A stretch of 64,000 bases of DNA from Apostichopus japonicus (Eukaryota; Echinodermata; Holothuroidea; Aspidochirotida; Stichopodidae), in assembly GCF_037975245.1 (NCBI RefSeq), contig NC_092564.1, forward strand, positions 14,534,484-14,598,483, in the 5' to 3' direction. The notes below the pieces were generated by a model. It saw only the letters and a program-made list of their open reading frames with translations, ran no database searches and was not told the DNA's origin. A program made the position numbers and the translations under genes. Of the stretch, positions 25,979-38,572 are shown piece by piece; the first letter of the stretch is position 1, and the number at the start of each line of letters is the position of its first letter.

Positions 25979-26689
25979 AGAAGCAGATTTAGTAAATTGC
26001 AGTGCCTTTCATATTATTAAGATTATAGGAGGTATTATAGAAAGTTTAATTCAAAACAGTCGGTTTGTTTTTGAAATTGGACTTGGCGTAATAATGCAGC
26101 AACTTCCAAAGTTAAGTTTTGTGCAATTATGAATTAGCTTGAACTATAATACATTGTTAATTTTCTTTTACATTTATTTAAATATTTACAACGATAAACA
26201 CTCGTTTTTGTTTGTCTTTTCTTACTTCTAGTAGTGAACGTTGCAAAATCATTTATCTGAAAATATTGTGTTAGAATCATGTGGACAAAATTCTTACTAT
26301 AAGAAGCCAACAACGTGCTCGGGGTCAAAAGAGCTTTTTTTTTTTTTTTTTTTTTTAAGAATAAAGCAATCAATTACAGATTTTTTATAAGGTCTTAAAG
26401 TTTTGGTGATTAGAACACCATATATTTTCATATACACCAATGTGAACTTTGTACTCTTCTGGTCTCGGTTGAAGGAGCAGACGGCCGCCCTTCAAACACC
26501 ACAAAGGTTTTTATGCAGTTAATACTATTCCAGTTTGTTTTTCTTCTCTAAAACATGTATCATTCGCGCACTATGTGTAAAATATTAAAGGAGACAACTC
26601 TACCTTATAATACGTCACAGACACGATAGACACAGGTGTAAAATAATTACCCACTGTTAGTGATCTGTGTAACATATATGTTTGAATAT

Positions 26690-26960
26690 ATATGTATGAA
26701 TATATATATTCTATATATATATACTATATATATACTATATGTATATTAGGCTATATATATACATATATATATAGGCTATATATAATTATATATATACATA
26801 TATAGGCTATATATATAGGCTATATAAATAGATGCTCTATATTTACATATATATATATATATATTTACATATATATAGCCTATATATAGGATATATATGT
26901 ATAGGCTATATATATATATATATATAGGCTATATCATATATACATATTACAGATATATAT
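26690..26960. repeat. AT-rich array with TAGGCTATATA motifs
   Basis: TA-rich sequence in which TAGGCTATATA or its reverse complement TATATAGCCTA recurs about eight times at irregular spacing. It is strongly self-complementary. Confidence 0.75.
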
Positions 26961-28949
26961 AAATGAGCATATATGGTTAACCGTAACGCATACGTAGTCC
27001 AAATATTTCTGATCTATCTGAACACCAAAATGCCATCAGTGGTTTATCCGAGCAAGTATTGGTATGGTTTTGAAAGAAGAATAAGAAGAAGAAATTAACA
27101 GTAACTTTATGATTAAAATGTTTTAAAGAAATAAAGTCCAATATTAAGATAGCTTTCTCTGGATGTGAAATAGTTGCGTATGGGGAATTTTATAGCGTAT
27201 AATAACGAGTAAGAAAACAGCGACGAAGATAAGCATCAGGGATTTCCGTTTCCTGGGAATAGCCTATATCTGTTTATAGTTTAATGCATCGGATGACTCG
27301 GCTAGCCTAAGGAATATCTGGGTCCGAGAAAAAGGTTTATATTGTCTAGAAGAAACTACTCTCTGGAAAAAAAACCAAAATTAATTTAAGCGAACCGTAT
27401 ATGTCTGGAGTACAGACATTTCTGGGTTTTTTTGTCTTTATCATTTATGTCTACAAGATCGATTCTCATGACTAAGGGCCTACAATTTTGTTTTTAAAAT
27501 CATTACTTCATAACATCATATCTTTCATGGTCCATCTTCATCCCATCAAAACAATACATGCAGATAAACGAAATTTACCTGTGTTTTTTAAAGTTATGAT
27601 TAATTATGAAAATGAAAACATCATTAATCTCACATTTGTCGATTCATATATTAAGTCAAATAGGTGGATGAGATTTAATTTTCAGAAATATTTTGAGGTT
27701 TTTTTTTATAAATATATTTATGTCGTGTTTCTTTGGCGATTTCTTTTGACTATTAGCACTGAAATTGTCACTGATAAAAGATGGGATGTGTGTTTGAAAT
27801 TTATTTTTCATCAGTAAGATCTAAACGAGGAACTTCCTTCGTAAATCCGAGATACCCTAAAGCCATATGTTAGATCTCAACCCGTCATACGGGTACGAAA
27901 TGTTTGCAGGCTCACGATTGCACCGTGGGCACTACTTCCGCTCCACTACGATACCACCGTACCATAGGTAACTGTCTATTTGCATGTTACAACACTAGCG
28001 AGAACAACCTGTTTCAGTGGAAGAGGAAACCTTATTAATTCAGAAAATGTGGAGAATATCACATTGTGACGTCATTACTTTGCATCTACAAAAATGACAG
28101 ACTTTCATTTATGAACCAAGTTGTGAAAGATGGGCTAGGTTGCAGCCTATAAGCAGATAGTCCCTAGTAGATATGAGCCAAGAATGTTTTAGCCTATACC
28201 GTATGTAGTAGTATGTAACGTATGTAGTTCTGTCGTGTTAGGTTAACCTTTGTGTACTAGTATTACAGTTTTTTTTACCCTTTCGCATCATTGTCTCAAT
28301 TTGGCCTATACTGTAGCAGATCTCTATGTCATGTCCTTGATCAGATATGAATATTCAACACTTGATCAGTCACAATAGCATATTTGTATAACTATAGTAT
28401 ACGTCTATGAATCTGTTCGAATGTTAGGGTCGGTTGTGCCGTTGTCTATACAAATACTGCATATTATGATGACGTCTGTATATAGGCTACTAGACGACAC
28501 TGCCGTAAGCAGATATCTACATCAACCTTTGTACTTCCTTTCTTCATATGGTGTACCAAAAAATATATTATCAGACTAACAAATATTACGATAAATATCC
28601 CCAACAGTATTCATATGGCATATATCTAGATTGCGTCAAGCTATGTGTCTGTAGTGTCATTTGTAACTGGCTTCTATATGCATTAAGCTATCATACGCGT
28701 AAAAACATTAGTACTTGTATAGAAGTATTAGGTAAACGTCTTTAGTCAAGGATTATTATGACTTGGGTCTAGTTCTAAGTCAATTATGGATGTTGTCTTA
28801 TCTAATAATCAAGAAAGAATTAAGTATAGGCCTGGAATCTTTATTACAATCCTAACGTTCACTTAATATATACTAATGAAAACCTGGATTCTCCCATGCT
28901 GGACATTCCCTCAAGTATGAATACCTCTTTATGGCCAGACTCTATATAA

Positions 28950-29035
28950 AGATAGATAGACATATAGATACATATATGTATAGATACATACATACATATA
29001 GATACATACATACATATAGATACATACATATATAC
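28950..29035 (+). repeat. TAGATACATACATA tandem repeat
   Basis: Tetranucleotide-based array (GATA/CATA) about 80 bases inside the hedgehog intron 1 donor. Confidence 0.85.
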
Positions 29036-29114
29036 AACACAGCATTTTAACGTAAATGTACATCTAAGCTTAGGGTATAGGCCTATACATGCAAATACCT
29101 TTCACATAACTTAC

Positions 29115-29423
29115 CTGTGTCATAAGTCTATCGGCGCCAGTTCCTTCTTCATCTTTAAATTGTATATCTGAATTAGTATTTTCCACGAGTACATTTTGAA
29201 ATTTCTGTGAACCTCTTACGATACGACCTTCCGCCGCCCCACTTGCACCCAGTGTCTGCTCTGATATATCCGGTACCCTTTGTTTAAGCTTCAGAGGTGT
29301 AGTCAATCGGGGGTGGTGGGAAGATGTTTTGCTGGAAGGACCTGGCGTGCAGGCATTGCTGTGCTGTCTAATATATGTGAGAAATAACAAAGACAAAATG
29401 GCTACTGTCGTTGATGAATTCAT
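29115..29423 (-). CDS. hh: hedgehog exon 1 (signal peptide and N-terminal part of signalling domain)
   Basis: First coding exon of a hedgehog morphogen, a secreted, autoprocessed and lipid-modified signal that acts through Patched. It encodes residues 1-103. The ATG at 29423 is supported by an in-frame TAA 15 bases upstream and by a hydrophobic signal peptide (about residues 1-24) right after it. Mature Cys25 would be the palmitoylated N-terminus. Hedgehog hallmarks follow: [17 protein letters not shown], then [15 protein letters not shown], which holds calcium ligands Glu92, Glu93 and Asp98. The exon ends in phase 0 after Gln103 at a strong CAG|GTAAGT donor, the usual position for the first hedgehog intron. 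Two oddities stand out: the family CGPGR start reads CTPGP, and the basic heparin-binding (Cardin-Weintraub) stretch is replaced by a Ser/Thr/His-rich linker. Family assignment is very secure; which paralogue class it belongs to cannot be said. Confidence 0.95.
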
Positions 29424-30250
29424 TATTTGAATATTTTAGGTCACCGCTGCTATATTATAAATATGTAGTGCGTATCCTCGTCCATAACAGTATTTTTTAA
29501 AACTTCCTCCCAAAAGAAAGACCGTCCGGATGGGCAGTGTATCGTAAAAAAAACGTAGAAAATGAGATTTGATCCAAATAATCACATTGTCAGCCGTCTG
29601 ATAGCCATTGATTGGTTAGACTATACATTTAAGTATACCAAAGAAGGAGTCTGCAGTAAAGAATCCCTACGTGATGAAGTTTCCGGTATGCTAAATGCTG
29701 CTAGAAAGTATAACAACTTATATATAGATATATATATATATATGTATATATACATACATACATATATACATATATGTATGTATCTCAGAGCAGATCACTG
29801 GGACGTGATGTACGACCGAACCTATATCTTTAGTACCGGTGAATTTTGTCTAAACAGATATCAGTTCAAAGCGTGAACAGTTTGATCAGCATTGACAACT
29901 TAAAACAAATTTTACTTCCGTACGGAAATATATTCAAGATAAAGAAGAGTCGTTTGGAGAGTACATCATCACCATTATAACCTTATATAGTGTATGAAAG
30001 AAGAGACAGAAAACAAAAACACAAATTCATCCAATTTAAAAAAAACCTGCTTATATATGCTAAAAGCAGAAAAATTCTCCAGAAAAATGATGATGATATC
30101 TGAAGAGTCTCTATTCTACAGTCTCTCACTCAAAAATTGTCCAGTTGTTATATATATACTTGAAGGCACTTTGATTTGTATATCTATGTATAAATATATA
30201 TATATATATATACATATATTTAAATACATATATAGATATACATCTAGATA
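29424..30250. promoter_or_regulatory. hedgehog 5' flank, presumptive promoter region
   Basis: Sequence immediately upstream of the hedgehog start codon on the minus strand. A TATA-like TATTTATAATATAG lies about 45 bases before the ATG (around 29455-29470). That would allow only a very short 5' UTR, so its role is uncertain. Plus-strand frames at 29562-29876 and 29994-30251 end in microsatellite translation and are not convincing. Confidence 0.25.
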
Positions 30251-31545
30251 AACTACAACTTTGTTCAACCACAGTAGTTTGCTAACGTCGTATAATCGTG
30301 TTGGGTTTGAGTGCAAAGATCACCCTCCGTTCAAAGATTGTCGGAAGTTTCGACTTGCTCTAAGTACAAATGAAAATATCCAAAGTTAGCACTGCACGTT
30401 AAGTTCAAACAACTTAGGGAGTTAAGAAACGTACGTACACTAGTCCAATACAGAAGGAAAAAACCACCTGCAAGCGGATTGGACGATGCTATAGTGACTA
30501 ACCTATATGAACATTTTACTGTTGTTTAAATTCGAAGTTTGGACACAATATTTGATTGTGTACTTTTGCAAGCAAGGGTAAACTTTGGTGGTGATGTTCC
30601 ATACACAACAAAGCGAATTTAAAACCATTGTGTAAACGCAACTGGATAAATACGCCCCCAAACTAGATTCTTTCAAAAGGTATATATTTATTGTAGTCGA
30701 ATGTCACATCATATATAATGGTTCGTGGCCTGCACTTTCTTATACCATATACGATATGTAAAAATGGTTTAACATTATTTCTTGAAAATAACTGATCGCT
30801 GATTGGTTTAAATATAACTTCTCTTCAGTCGACACGTAAGTTTAAATTCTAGTGAACGTCTGGAAGATAGAAAAGCTACTGTCATCGTATATAAAGCACG
30901 ACAAACGTGAATGTATGTTATAATAAATGCAATTATCGTGTGATATGCTCGTTCACTATTTATGAGAGGAACTGACTCCCATTTTATTTATTTATTCTTA
31001 TTTTTTTACTGCTTTCTTTTGCTGTTTCTGGGAAAGAGAGCCTTTCTAAAGACTATATACATGTATAATATAGAACATTTCTGAATTATATTTGTGAACG
31101 ATTAAGTGTGGTAACATTAATTTGTATATTAAATAGTTCAAATGACTTGCTTTTAGATAGTTCAGATAAAGATAATAACTTCAAACAATATTACAGAGAG
31201 CAATATTAATTAGATGTAATTATATGAGTTTATTCTTTCCCCGTAGTGCAGTTTTGTATTCATATTTAGCTTGTTTACTTAATATATGTATGTTTGGTTT
31301 CATTCAACATGAAAATGAAAATGAAACATGAAAAACCAATAAACTAATATACTGCGACAGTATACAGTGCCTCTATACATGTTTTTAATATAACCCGAGT
31401 ATATTACTTTAAAAACAAATATCAGGTCTGTCATCGATTCCGGTAAAACCGAGTCACAAAGTTAAGTCCGAGTCCAACTATATAGTCCGAGTGGGTAGTC
31501 GAGGGTAACACAATGCCTGATACTATTTCACCTGTATTATTTGTT
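30251..31545. other. intergenic stretch
   Basis: AT-rich, no supported gene or named repeat seen. Confidence 0.5.
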
Positions 31546-31920
31546 GTATTGCAGTGTATTGCAGTGTATTGCAGTGTATCGCAGTGTATTGCAGTGTATT
31601 GCAGTGTATTGCAGTGTATTGCAGTGTATCGCAGTGTATCGCAGTGTATTGTAGTGCATTGCAGTGTATTGCAGTGCATTGCAGTGTATTGCAGTGCATT
31701 GCAGTGTATTGCAGTGCATTGCAGTGTATTGCAGTGCATTGCAGTGTATTGCAGTGCATTGCAGTGTATTGCAGTGCATTGCAGTGTATTGCAGTGTATT
31801 GCCGTGTATTGTAGTGTATTGCAGTGTATTGCAGTGTATTGCAGTGTATTGCAGTGTATCGCAGTGTATCGCAGTGTATTGCAGTGTATCGCAGTGTATC
31901 GCAGTGTATTTAGTGTATTG
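31546..31920. repeat. GCAGTGTATT decamer minisatellite
   Basis: 36 consecutive units in perfect 10-base register (31551-31910) without a single insertion or deletion; only substitutions separate them (TATT, TATC, CATT, one GTAG, one GCCG). From about 31661 to 31800 GCAGTGTATT and GCAGTGCATT alternate strictly, giving a 20-base higher-order unit. The repeat lacks stop codons in several frames on both strands, which explains open frames of up to 167 codons there. These are repeat translations, not genes. Confidence 0.95.
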
Positions 31921-33968
31921 CGTATATGCATCACTTCAAGCGAGGAAGTGTAACTTAAGGTGGTCGATACATGCTGTTTTCAAAACTTTATTTATTTTGT
32001 CCGGGTACATTTATAGTCGTGAAATGTAAACTTATTATAATCATTATTTCTTAACAGTTTGAAGAAGGAAAACAACTAATGAGTTTTATGTTTTGTTTCA
32101 GAGTTTATGTAGCTAATAGAAACCCTTAACTAATTAATAACTACTGTATATGAGTCGACCTTATACTACTTACGGTACCTCATATCATCAAATTCAACCT
32201 TTTACTGTGAGATTTACACCCATTTAGGCTTATCTAGTAGGTGATTTGATAGTTGTTGTGGTTGTTGTTTATATTTTGGAAAGTTAACAACATATTTACG
32301 AGAAGATACTGTAACTTTAAACAGAATACTGAGCACCAGTGCATTGACAATGAGTGTGCATTGGTAAATATAACAATGAGAATTAAACAGGAAATTTAGT
32401 GTTTGGTTAAGCGTTCATATATTAATAATGCTCTTCAAAATCGGCTGCCGCAAGTTCTCCTCAAAAGAAGGTTAGGGTAATATTTAAGTTATCAACCAAA
32501 ATAGTCCAAATGCAATAAGCTACTTGTCCCCACTTGCATTATATTCATACTCATTGCAAGACTGGCTATATACCTATATGCTATACAAATCTAAGACAAT
32601 TGAAAGCAATATCTCGAACAATTAATGAGAGGGTCTAATGATCAATGTTATTTTATAGGTCAATATAGATATGAAGGGCCTGTAGATCCATCTAACACTA
32701 TAGTTTCTGCTAACAGTCGCTAACATCAGCAGTAAGAAATTAAATACGATCCTGTTAACGGAACTATTTGTTCACCCTGGGTTAGCAGTAAACACCTATA
32801 ACTTGAGTAGGTCTACAACTTCCCGGCAATTGTCAAAATGCATGAAGTTTATAGTTGTATTTTGATCGTGTACTTTTGATAGAGTACCAAGTACTTCGGG
32901 TAACTTGTGGTACCGATTACCAATAACCACATAGTACGAGTTCTGCTTTGGGAGCTTCTAGTACAGCAGTTTATAATCCGAGTACCGTGTTACAAGTACT
33001 TTTTTTTTTAAATTTTACCTCCGAGTACTTTTTCGAGTATACTGTTCGAGGAGGTTTAGTTTAGTCAAAATTAATCACATTATCATACTATTTAATTAAG
33101 GCTGCTCACTGATTGTAATTTGTAAGCAAATGTTATAATAAAACAATGAAAAAGATTACTGGAACTTTGTTAATAATGCTTGCAAAAATTCAAAATATCT
33201 CACAAATTTTCGAAATGTTTCTGATGTTGAAATGGCAAAGCAGTAAGCCTAGCGACTTCCTGGCGTATACACATGGTTGGTTAGACTAATTGTTATATAT
33301 GTTACAATGAGCAGTTAGAGATATAATTATGTTAGCTACATATATCGCTTACTATATACTTGAGTATACCAAGTACTTTCCGAGATCTTAAAACACCATG
33401 GTAGGCCTATATATAGCCACCGAGTGGTTTGATAAGATCCTATTACTTTGTATATATAGGCCTATACATTTTTTTCTCATGTTCAATTGTATAGGATGTC
33501 GAATAATTGCGCTTGTTTAGATTATAAAGATTAATTGTAAAACGACTTCCAGGAAGTTCGTGATATCTTTTTGAAACAAGCTTTAAATATACTTCGCAGT
33601 CAATTACCATTTTAGTGGTGTGAAGACTATATTTCTTAACAGACAACTACTCAGTTGAGTTATACATATAGAGGTGTATGTATATACATAAATTCTAAGA
33701 TCACTCAACTCCACTAGTCACAAAGGAGAAATTCCGCTTCCACTCCATTCTAGTTGCTTTTAGGTTTTTGGAATTCTTGCCAGTGTTTTGGTCGTACACA
33801 ATGTTTACCTTTATCCTGTCGTACAAAAGAGATTCTACTTCATTTACATTGCAAAATTGTTAAATGACGTTTACGAAAATAGCCAGAGGATAATGCGAGG
33901 TTACGGTAGCTGTAATCCCATGGTGCTATTCAAAAGTTTTCAAGCGACTGTAAAGTTGCAGTGACATT

Positions 33969-34003
33969 GATGGCCGTGACCGAGCGGTTTACAAGACCGT
34001 TCA
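33969..34003 (+). repeat. tRNA-like 5' half (possible SINE remnant)
   Basis: GGCCGTGACCGAGCGGTTTA resembles a tRNA 5' end and A box (Ser/Leu-like), followed by ACAAGACCGTTCA and pyrimidine runs. No B box follows, so at best it is a truncated tRNA-derived repeat. Confidence 0.3.
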
Positions 34004-35688
34004 TTTTTTTCTCTTTTTTTTCTCTTTTTTTTTCTTTTTAATATAACGGCTTAACTTCCTTGGCTGTGTTCCGAGGGACAAAAGCTTAAATACATACCAG
34101 TCAACAAAAAGCCTGAAGAATGCGCATAAATTACTCTTGGTAATTTATTCATTTGAGGTTAAACTGCTAAAACCTGTTTCAAAATCTGTCTGCTTATATA
34201 AACTCAATTATTTTATTGAAGTAAGTTCTTCGTGTGAACTTTTTTAGCTGGCAAAGTTCCCCCATTATTCGCACTTATTCAAAGTGAATCGGAGTTCCTC
34301 GTGTGGTCCCCCCCCCCTCTCTCTCTTTATATTTTCAAGGTAAACATCAACCTAATCACATTCAATATGAAGTATGGTACAGTATATAGATAAACATTTT
34401 CAGTTCCGTGGTGTTGCAACTTTAGAGACGTTCTTAGAAGGCATGCTCGGAGGGCCGATTGATTTTGTTTTGATTTGATGGTATCGTTGACAGAGGTTGT
34501 TTATGTTTTTACAAGAATTTCGGAGAGAAACATATCCAATTGTTGAATAGAAATATTATAAGGATATTGAATAGATTAAACAATTTTCTAATAAATATAT
34601 TATTTTTCACAATTTGATCAGGTGTGAACATCGAAGCTCTGGGAACGAAAAACCAAAGAACTGATCCGCTCCTCTCAACCCCAGTCCCCTTGCATCGAGC
34701 CTATGTGACTTTGAGATCATCGTCAGGTGTGTATCAGGATTCCCACAGAAGGAGAACATAATGATACACATGCATGATCTTAGCTAAAAGGCCGAGAAGC
34801 GTTCCTTTAAATTTCCTGATATATCAAACATTATGATGGTGAGTGACTGTTGTAACATTCCCAGGGAATGATATCACCTCATTGGTTAGCATGAACAAAA
34901 CATTATGACGTCATGGACTGTCGAGAAGAAGTAGAAAAACATACTACTAATGACCTATTTAATGTATGCTTAGCCTACAATAAATCAGTTCTTTCACTAA
35001 CCTTATAGTCTGCATGCATGCAGTTTTTTCTTCATCAAGTAGTGATATTTAAAGTAACGTACCTCTGTACCAAAATGAAGATGACATGGGGCAGCCATGA
35101 AAACGTTTGGTTTGTCGCCATTCCTCACAATGTTTTAAGATACGTTGAATCAAGCCATTTTATTTTTCAAGAATCCTTCACCCTTTCGATGTATAGTTGC
35201 CAAGTGTATAACATAACGCGAAGTGGAATCTTGGCGTACGTTAGAGAACACAGTGTAACGTGTAAGGGGATAGAGTTGTTGTTTTGTTGCTTTGTTTGTG
35301 ACAAATTCTTACGTTTCCATTTGATAATAAACAGAAGACAAAAACACAATTCATGCAAGTTGAGAATCGTGTCTTTAGAAAATTTCTAAACAAAATAAGG
35401 ATCAAGTTTTTTCTCTTGTAAAGTGTAGCGAAAGGTTGCGTTGCATTAATTCAATGTTTAAACCGTATTTTCACTTTGTCATTCTACATTTATGTGGGTT
35501 CTTTTTCAATCACGCATTGCCTTGTGGGAATGTTATGAATTATTTGATTTCACACACAGAGAGCCCAGCCATGGTAATTATTCTAATCAGGTCGCTATAG
35601 AACATGATAACAATTAGTTGCATGTCTAATACGATAATATTCCAGGATATAAACATGTAAAATATAATGTATGTATGTTTGGATTTTA

Positions 35689-35912
35689 GATCCTCCTGGA
35701 AGCAGGAATTCGCGAAGAAGCCATCATTGGCTTATCAAAGCCGCAAGCTGACCGAAGTCAGTCTCTTAGATTCATATTTAACGCCCATGATTATGAATTG
35801 TCAATTGTCAACAACTCTGTAACTGGACGATATACATTAATCTGGGAGTGACTCGAACCGGGGACCTTATGATTGAAAGGCACCGGCGTTAACCACTGAG
35901 ATAACATTCCAA
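35689..35912 (-). mobile_element. tRNA-derived SINE, family B, copy 1
   Basis: Read on the minus strand it starts with a tRNA-like head: TATCTCAGTGGTTAACG (A box), then CCCCGGTTCGAGTCACTCC (B box). The body contains GTTGACAATTGACAATTC and CTGACTTCGGTCAGCTTGC, and it ends in AGGAGGATC. Copies 2 and 3 share the body closely. Confidence 0.75.
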
Positions 35913-35936
35913 AACACTCCAGAAATACAAAAGAAT

Positions 35937-36025
35937 ATGCCAAAGCCGTAAGCTGACCGAAGTCAGTCTCTTAGATTCATATTTAACGTCCATGATTATG
36001 AATTGTCATAATCTGTCGTAATCTG
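35937..36025 (-). mobile_element. family B SINE, copy 2 (partial)
   Basis: Repeats the GCTGACCGAAGTCAGTCTCTT body segment and the following ATGATTATGAATTGTC of copy 1 only 25 bases from it, then degenerates into a CATAATCTGTCG tandem repeat. The head is missing. Confidence 0.7.
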
Positions 36026-36461
36026 TCATAATCTGTCGGACAACGGCAGCTCCCTGGTCTGAGAAAAGTAAACACACTGTCAAAATAATTGTGACGTTAA
36101 CGAACCCAAATTAAAAGTGAACACACTGGCACAATAATTAAAACGTAAAAAGCTATGATGGTCTATGTAAATTGTTCACATGGTGTGAAACGTTGCGTTG
36201 CAAACAAACATAAAACATTTAAATGCATCTTAGATGACATCTTGCATTGGTACAAAGAAAATTTTTTAACTTTATTTCTATGTGTTTAACTATAAAACAA
36301 AATAGTCCTCAATCGAATCTTTGAGATGTAGATTTATAAGGATGTCATTTTAATAAAAAACATGTATATTGTCACATTTACAGAAGAAATGTTAATTTCT
36401 AATATCCATGTCATTTTGGATAAATAACCTTCTACAGCTTTATGCGTTATGTATAATACGA

Positions 36462-36462
<1 letters not shown>

Positions 36463-36502
<40 letters not shown>

Positions 36503-36574
36503 CATATAATGTTATGCGTCATTAATTATGTTTTATTTAATACGAAATATATATATATATATATATATATATAC
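36463..36574. repeat. two short (TA)n arrays
   Basis: 36463-36501 and 36547-36574, separated by 45 bases; both are preceded by TACGAAA. Confidence 0.9.
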
Positions 36575-36866
36575 ATTCTCTCTCACTGTATTCATTTGTG
36601 CAGATATTACTTTTCAATGAATTTATGAATTAGGACTATGTTTGTATGAAAATATTAGTTATATGTATTGAGACAGCAGTTGGGAGTTCAGCAGACAATT
36701 CCCTTGACTGAGAGATCAGTCAAATAATATTTCGTACACAGTCTTTAAATATTTAATCAAACAGGATATCTACGTCAAATCCTATATAAAGACGTTTACT
36801 TGCCAGACCACGGCATTGGTCACATTATGGGCAATTGAACGGGATGATCAAACATAATGTATATTA

Positions 36867-37062
36867 GATCCTCCTGCAAGCAGGAACTCTGGAAGAAGCC
36901 TCATTGGCTTATCAATGCCGCAAGCTGACCGAAGTCAGTCTCTTAGATCAACATGTAACGTCCATGATTACGAATTGTCAATTGTCAACAACTCTGTAAC
37001 TGGACGACATACATTAATCTTGGAGTGACTCGAACCGGGGACCTTTTGATTGGAAGGCACAA
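36867..37062 (-). mobile_element. family B SINE, copy 3
   Basis: Nearly full-length copy from GATCCTCCTGC to the tRNA-like B box (GACTCGAACCGGGG) and GGAAGGCAC; the A box end is lost. Same orientation as copies 1 and 2. Confidence 0.75.
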
Positions 37063-37949
37063 ATGAACACCAATGAGACAATAATCACAATAAAAGTTGT
37101 GTACGTCCGCCCCTCCCCCAAAGGAGGTTGGGGGTGATTAGTGCACAGAGAACGGTATGTATAACAATCCGGATACTATGATTGTTTGGCGTATTTTGCA
37201 GTTATGAACATGAACATGATGATGATCGGATCTTCAAGATTGTTAGGAGAGTGTAAAATGTCAAGTGACTTGAAGGAGGTTTCAAGAAATTTAGAAATTC
37301 TTTGTTAAAATGTGATGCGATTTGTTCTTTGAGAGCAGTTTTAAGACTGTAGTAACACCCTGCCCCCTTCCAGCTTTAACTATAATCAGATACCGTATCC
37401 AACGTAGATATGTCGTGATCAGTCATAGTAGCCATCAGTAAAGGTACTGGATATAATTAGTAAGTATATACATCCCAGTTCGAAACTTCTATCCATATGG
37501 CCTGACCATTTTGAATAGTTTCGTGTGTAAGCCAAGCAGCAATTGATTTGAAGGCATTTAATCCCTAGAATGACATTTTCAGTATTCCGTTCGAAATTTA
37601 AAAAAAAAAAGGAGGAGGAGAAAGTATTCATCCAATCAATCGTATACGTTACGCAAACAGAATTAACAAGTCGATGGGAGATAGTGTCGTGTTGGAATTT
37701 TAGGTTAAAGTTGTGGACGGGACACGTGGAAAAGTAAATTGAAATAGAGGGCGGTAAATCAAAATAGAATAAATTTGCAGAGAAAGAGAGCGAGTGAGAG
37801 AAGAGGTGGACTTCCAGCGCAGTGTTGATGGGCATGTGACAAAGGACATAATGTACTAGGTCAAATACTTACCCGAGATAATATTGCACCCGGATTCGAA
37901 TGTCTATCTCGATGACACCATTCCTTTAGTCTATCAGTTCGAAGTGATA

Positions 37950-38080
37950 TCGTATCGTATCGTATCGTATATCGTATACCGTATACCGTATATCCTATAT
38001 CATATATCATATATCGTATCGTATCGTACCGTACCGTATCGTATCGTATCGTACCGTATCGTATCGAATCGTAGCATATC
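37950..38080 (+). repeat. ATCGT/CGTAT pentamer-type repeat
   Basis: GTATC and GTACC pentamers in tandem, grading into the ATATCATATCAT array that follows. Confidence 0.85.
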
Positions 38081-38572
38081 ATATATCATATCATATATCA
38101 TATCATATATCATATCATATATCATATCATATAACATATCATATATCATATCATATATCATATCATAAACCATATCATAAACCATATCATATATCATATC
38201 ATATATCATATCATATATCATATCATATAACATATCATATAACATATCATATATCATATCATATATCATAGCATATATCATATCATATATCATATCATAT
38301 AACATATCATATATCATATCATAAACCATATCATATATCATATATCATATCATAAACCATATCATATATCATATCATATAACATATCATATATCATATCA
38401 TATATCATATCATAAACCATATCATATATCATATCATATATCATATCATATAACATATCATATATCATATCATATATCATATCATAAACCATATCATATA
38501 TCATATCATATATCATATCATATAACATATCATATAACATATCATATATCATATCATATATCATATCATAGT
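38081..38572 (+). repeat. CATATCATATAT 12-mer satellite
   Basis: About 40 units of a 12-base repeat with two recurrent variants, CATATCATAAAC and CATATCATATAAC-type. The unit is a multiple of three and lacks stops in some frames, giving a YDMI periodic open frame on the minus strand that I do not regard as a gene. Confidence 0.92.

Noticed and set aside
31431-32029. Overlapping open frames of 78-167 codons on both strands
   Set aside because: All are translations of the GCAGTGTATT decamer array, which lacks stops in several frames; Cys/Gln/His periodicity follows the repeat.
35018-35389. 123-codon plus-strand frame
   Set aside because: No recognisable motif and no convincing codon pattern; composition fits non-coding AT-rich sequence.
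37419-37835. 138-codon minus-strand frame
   Set aside because: No domain, splice context or codon bias that I can see; hydrophobic and Ser-rich like chance frames in AT-rich DNA.
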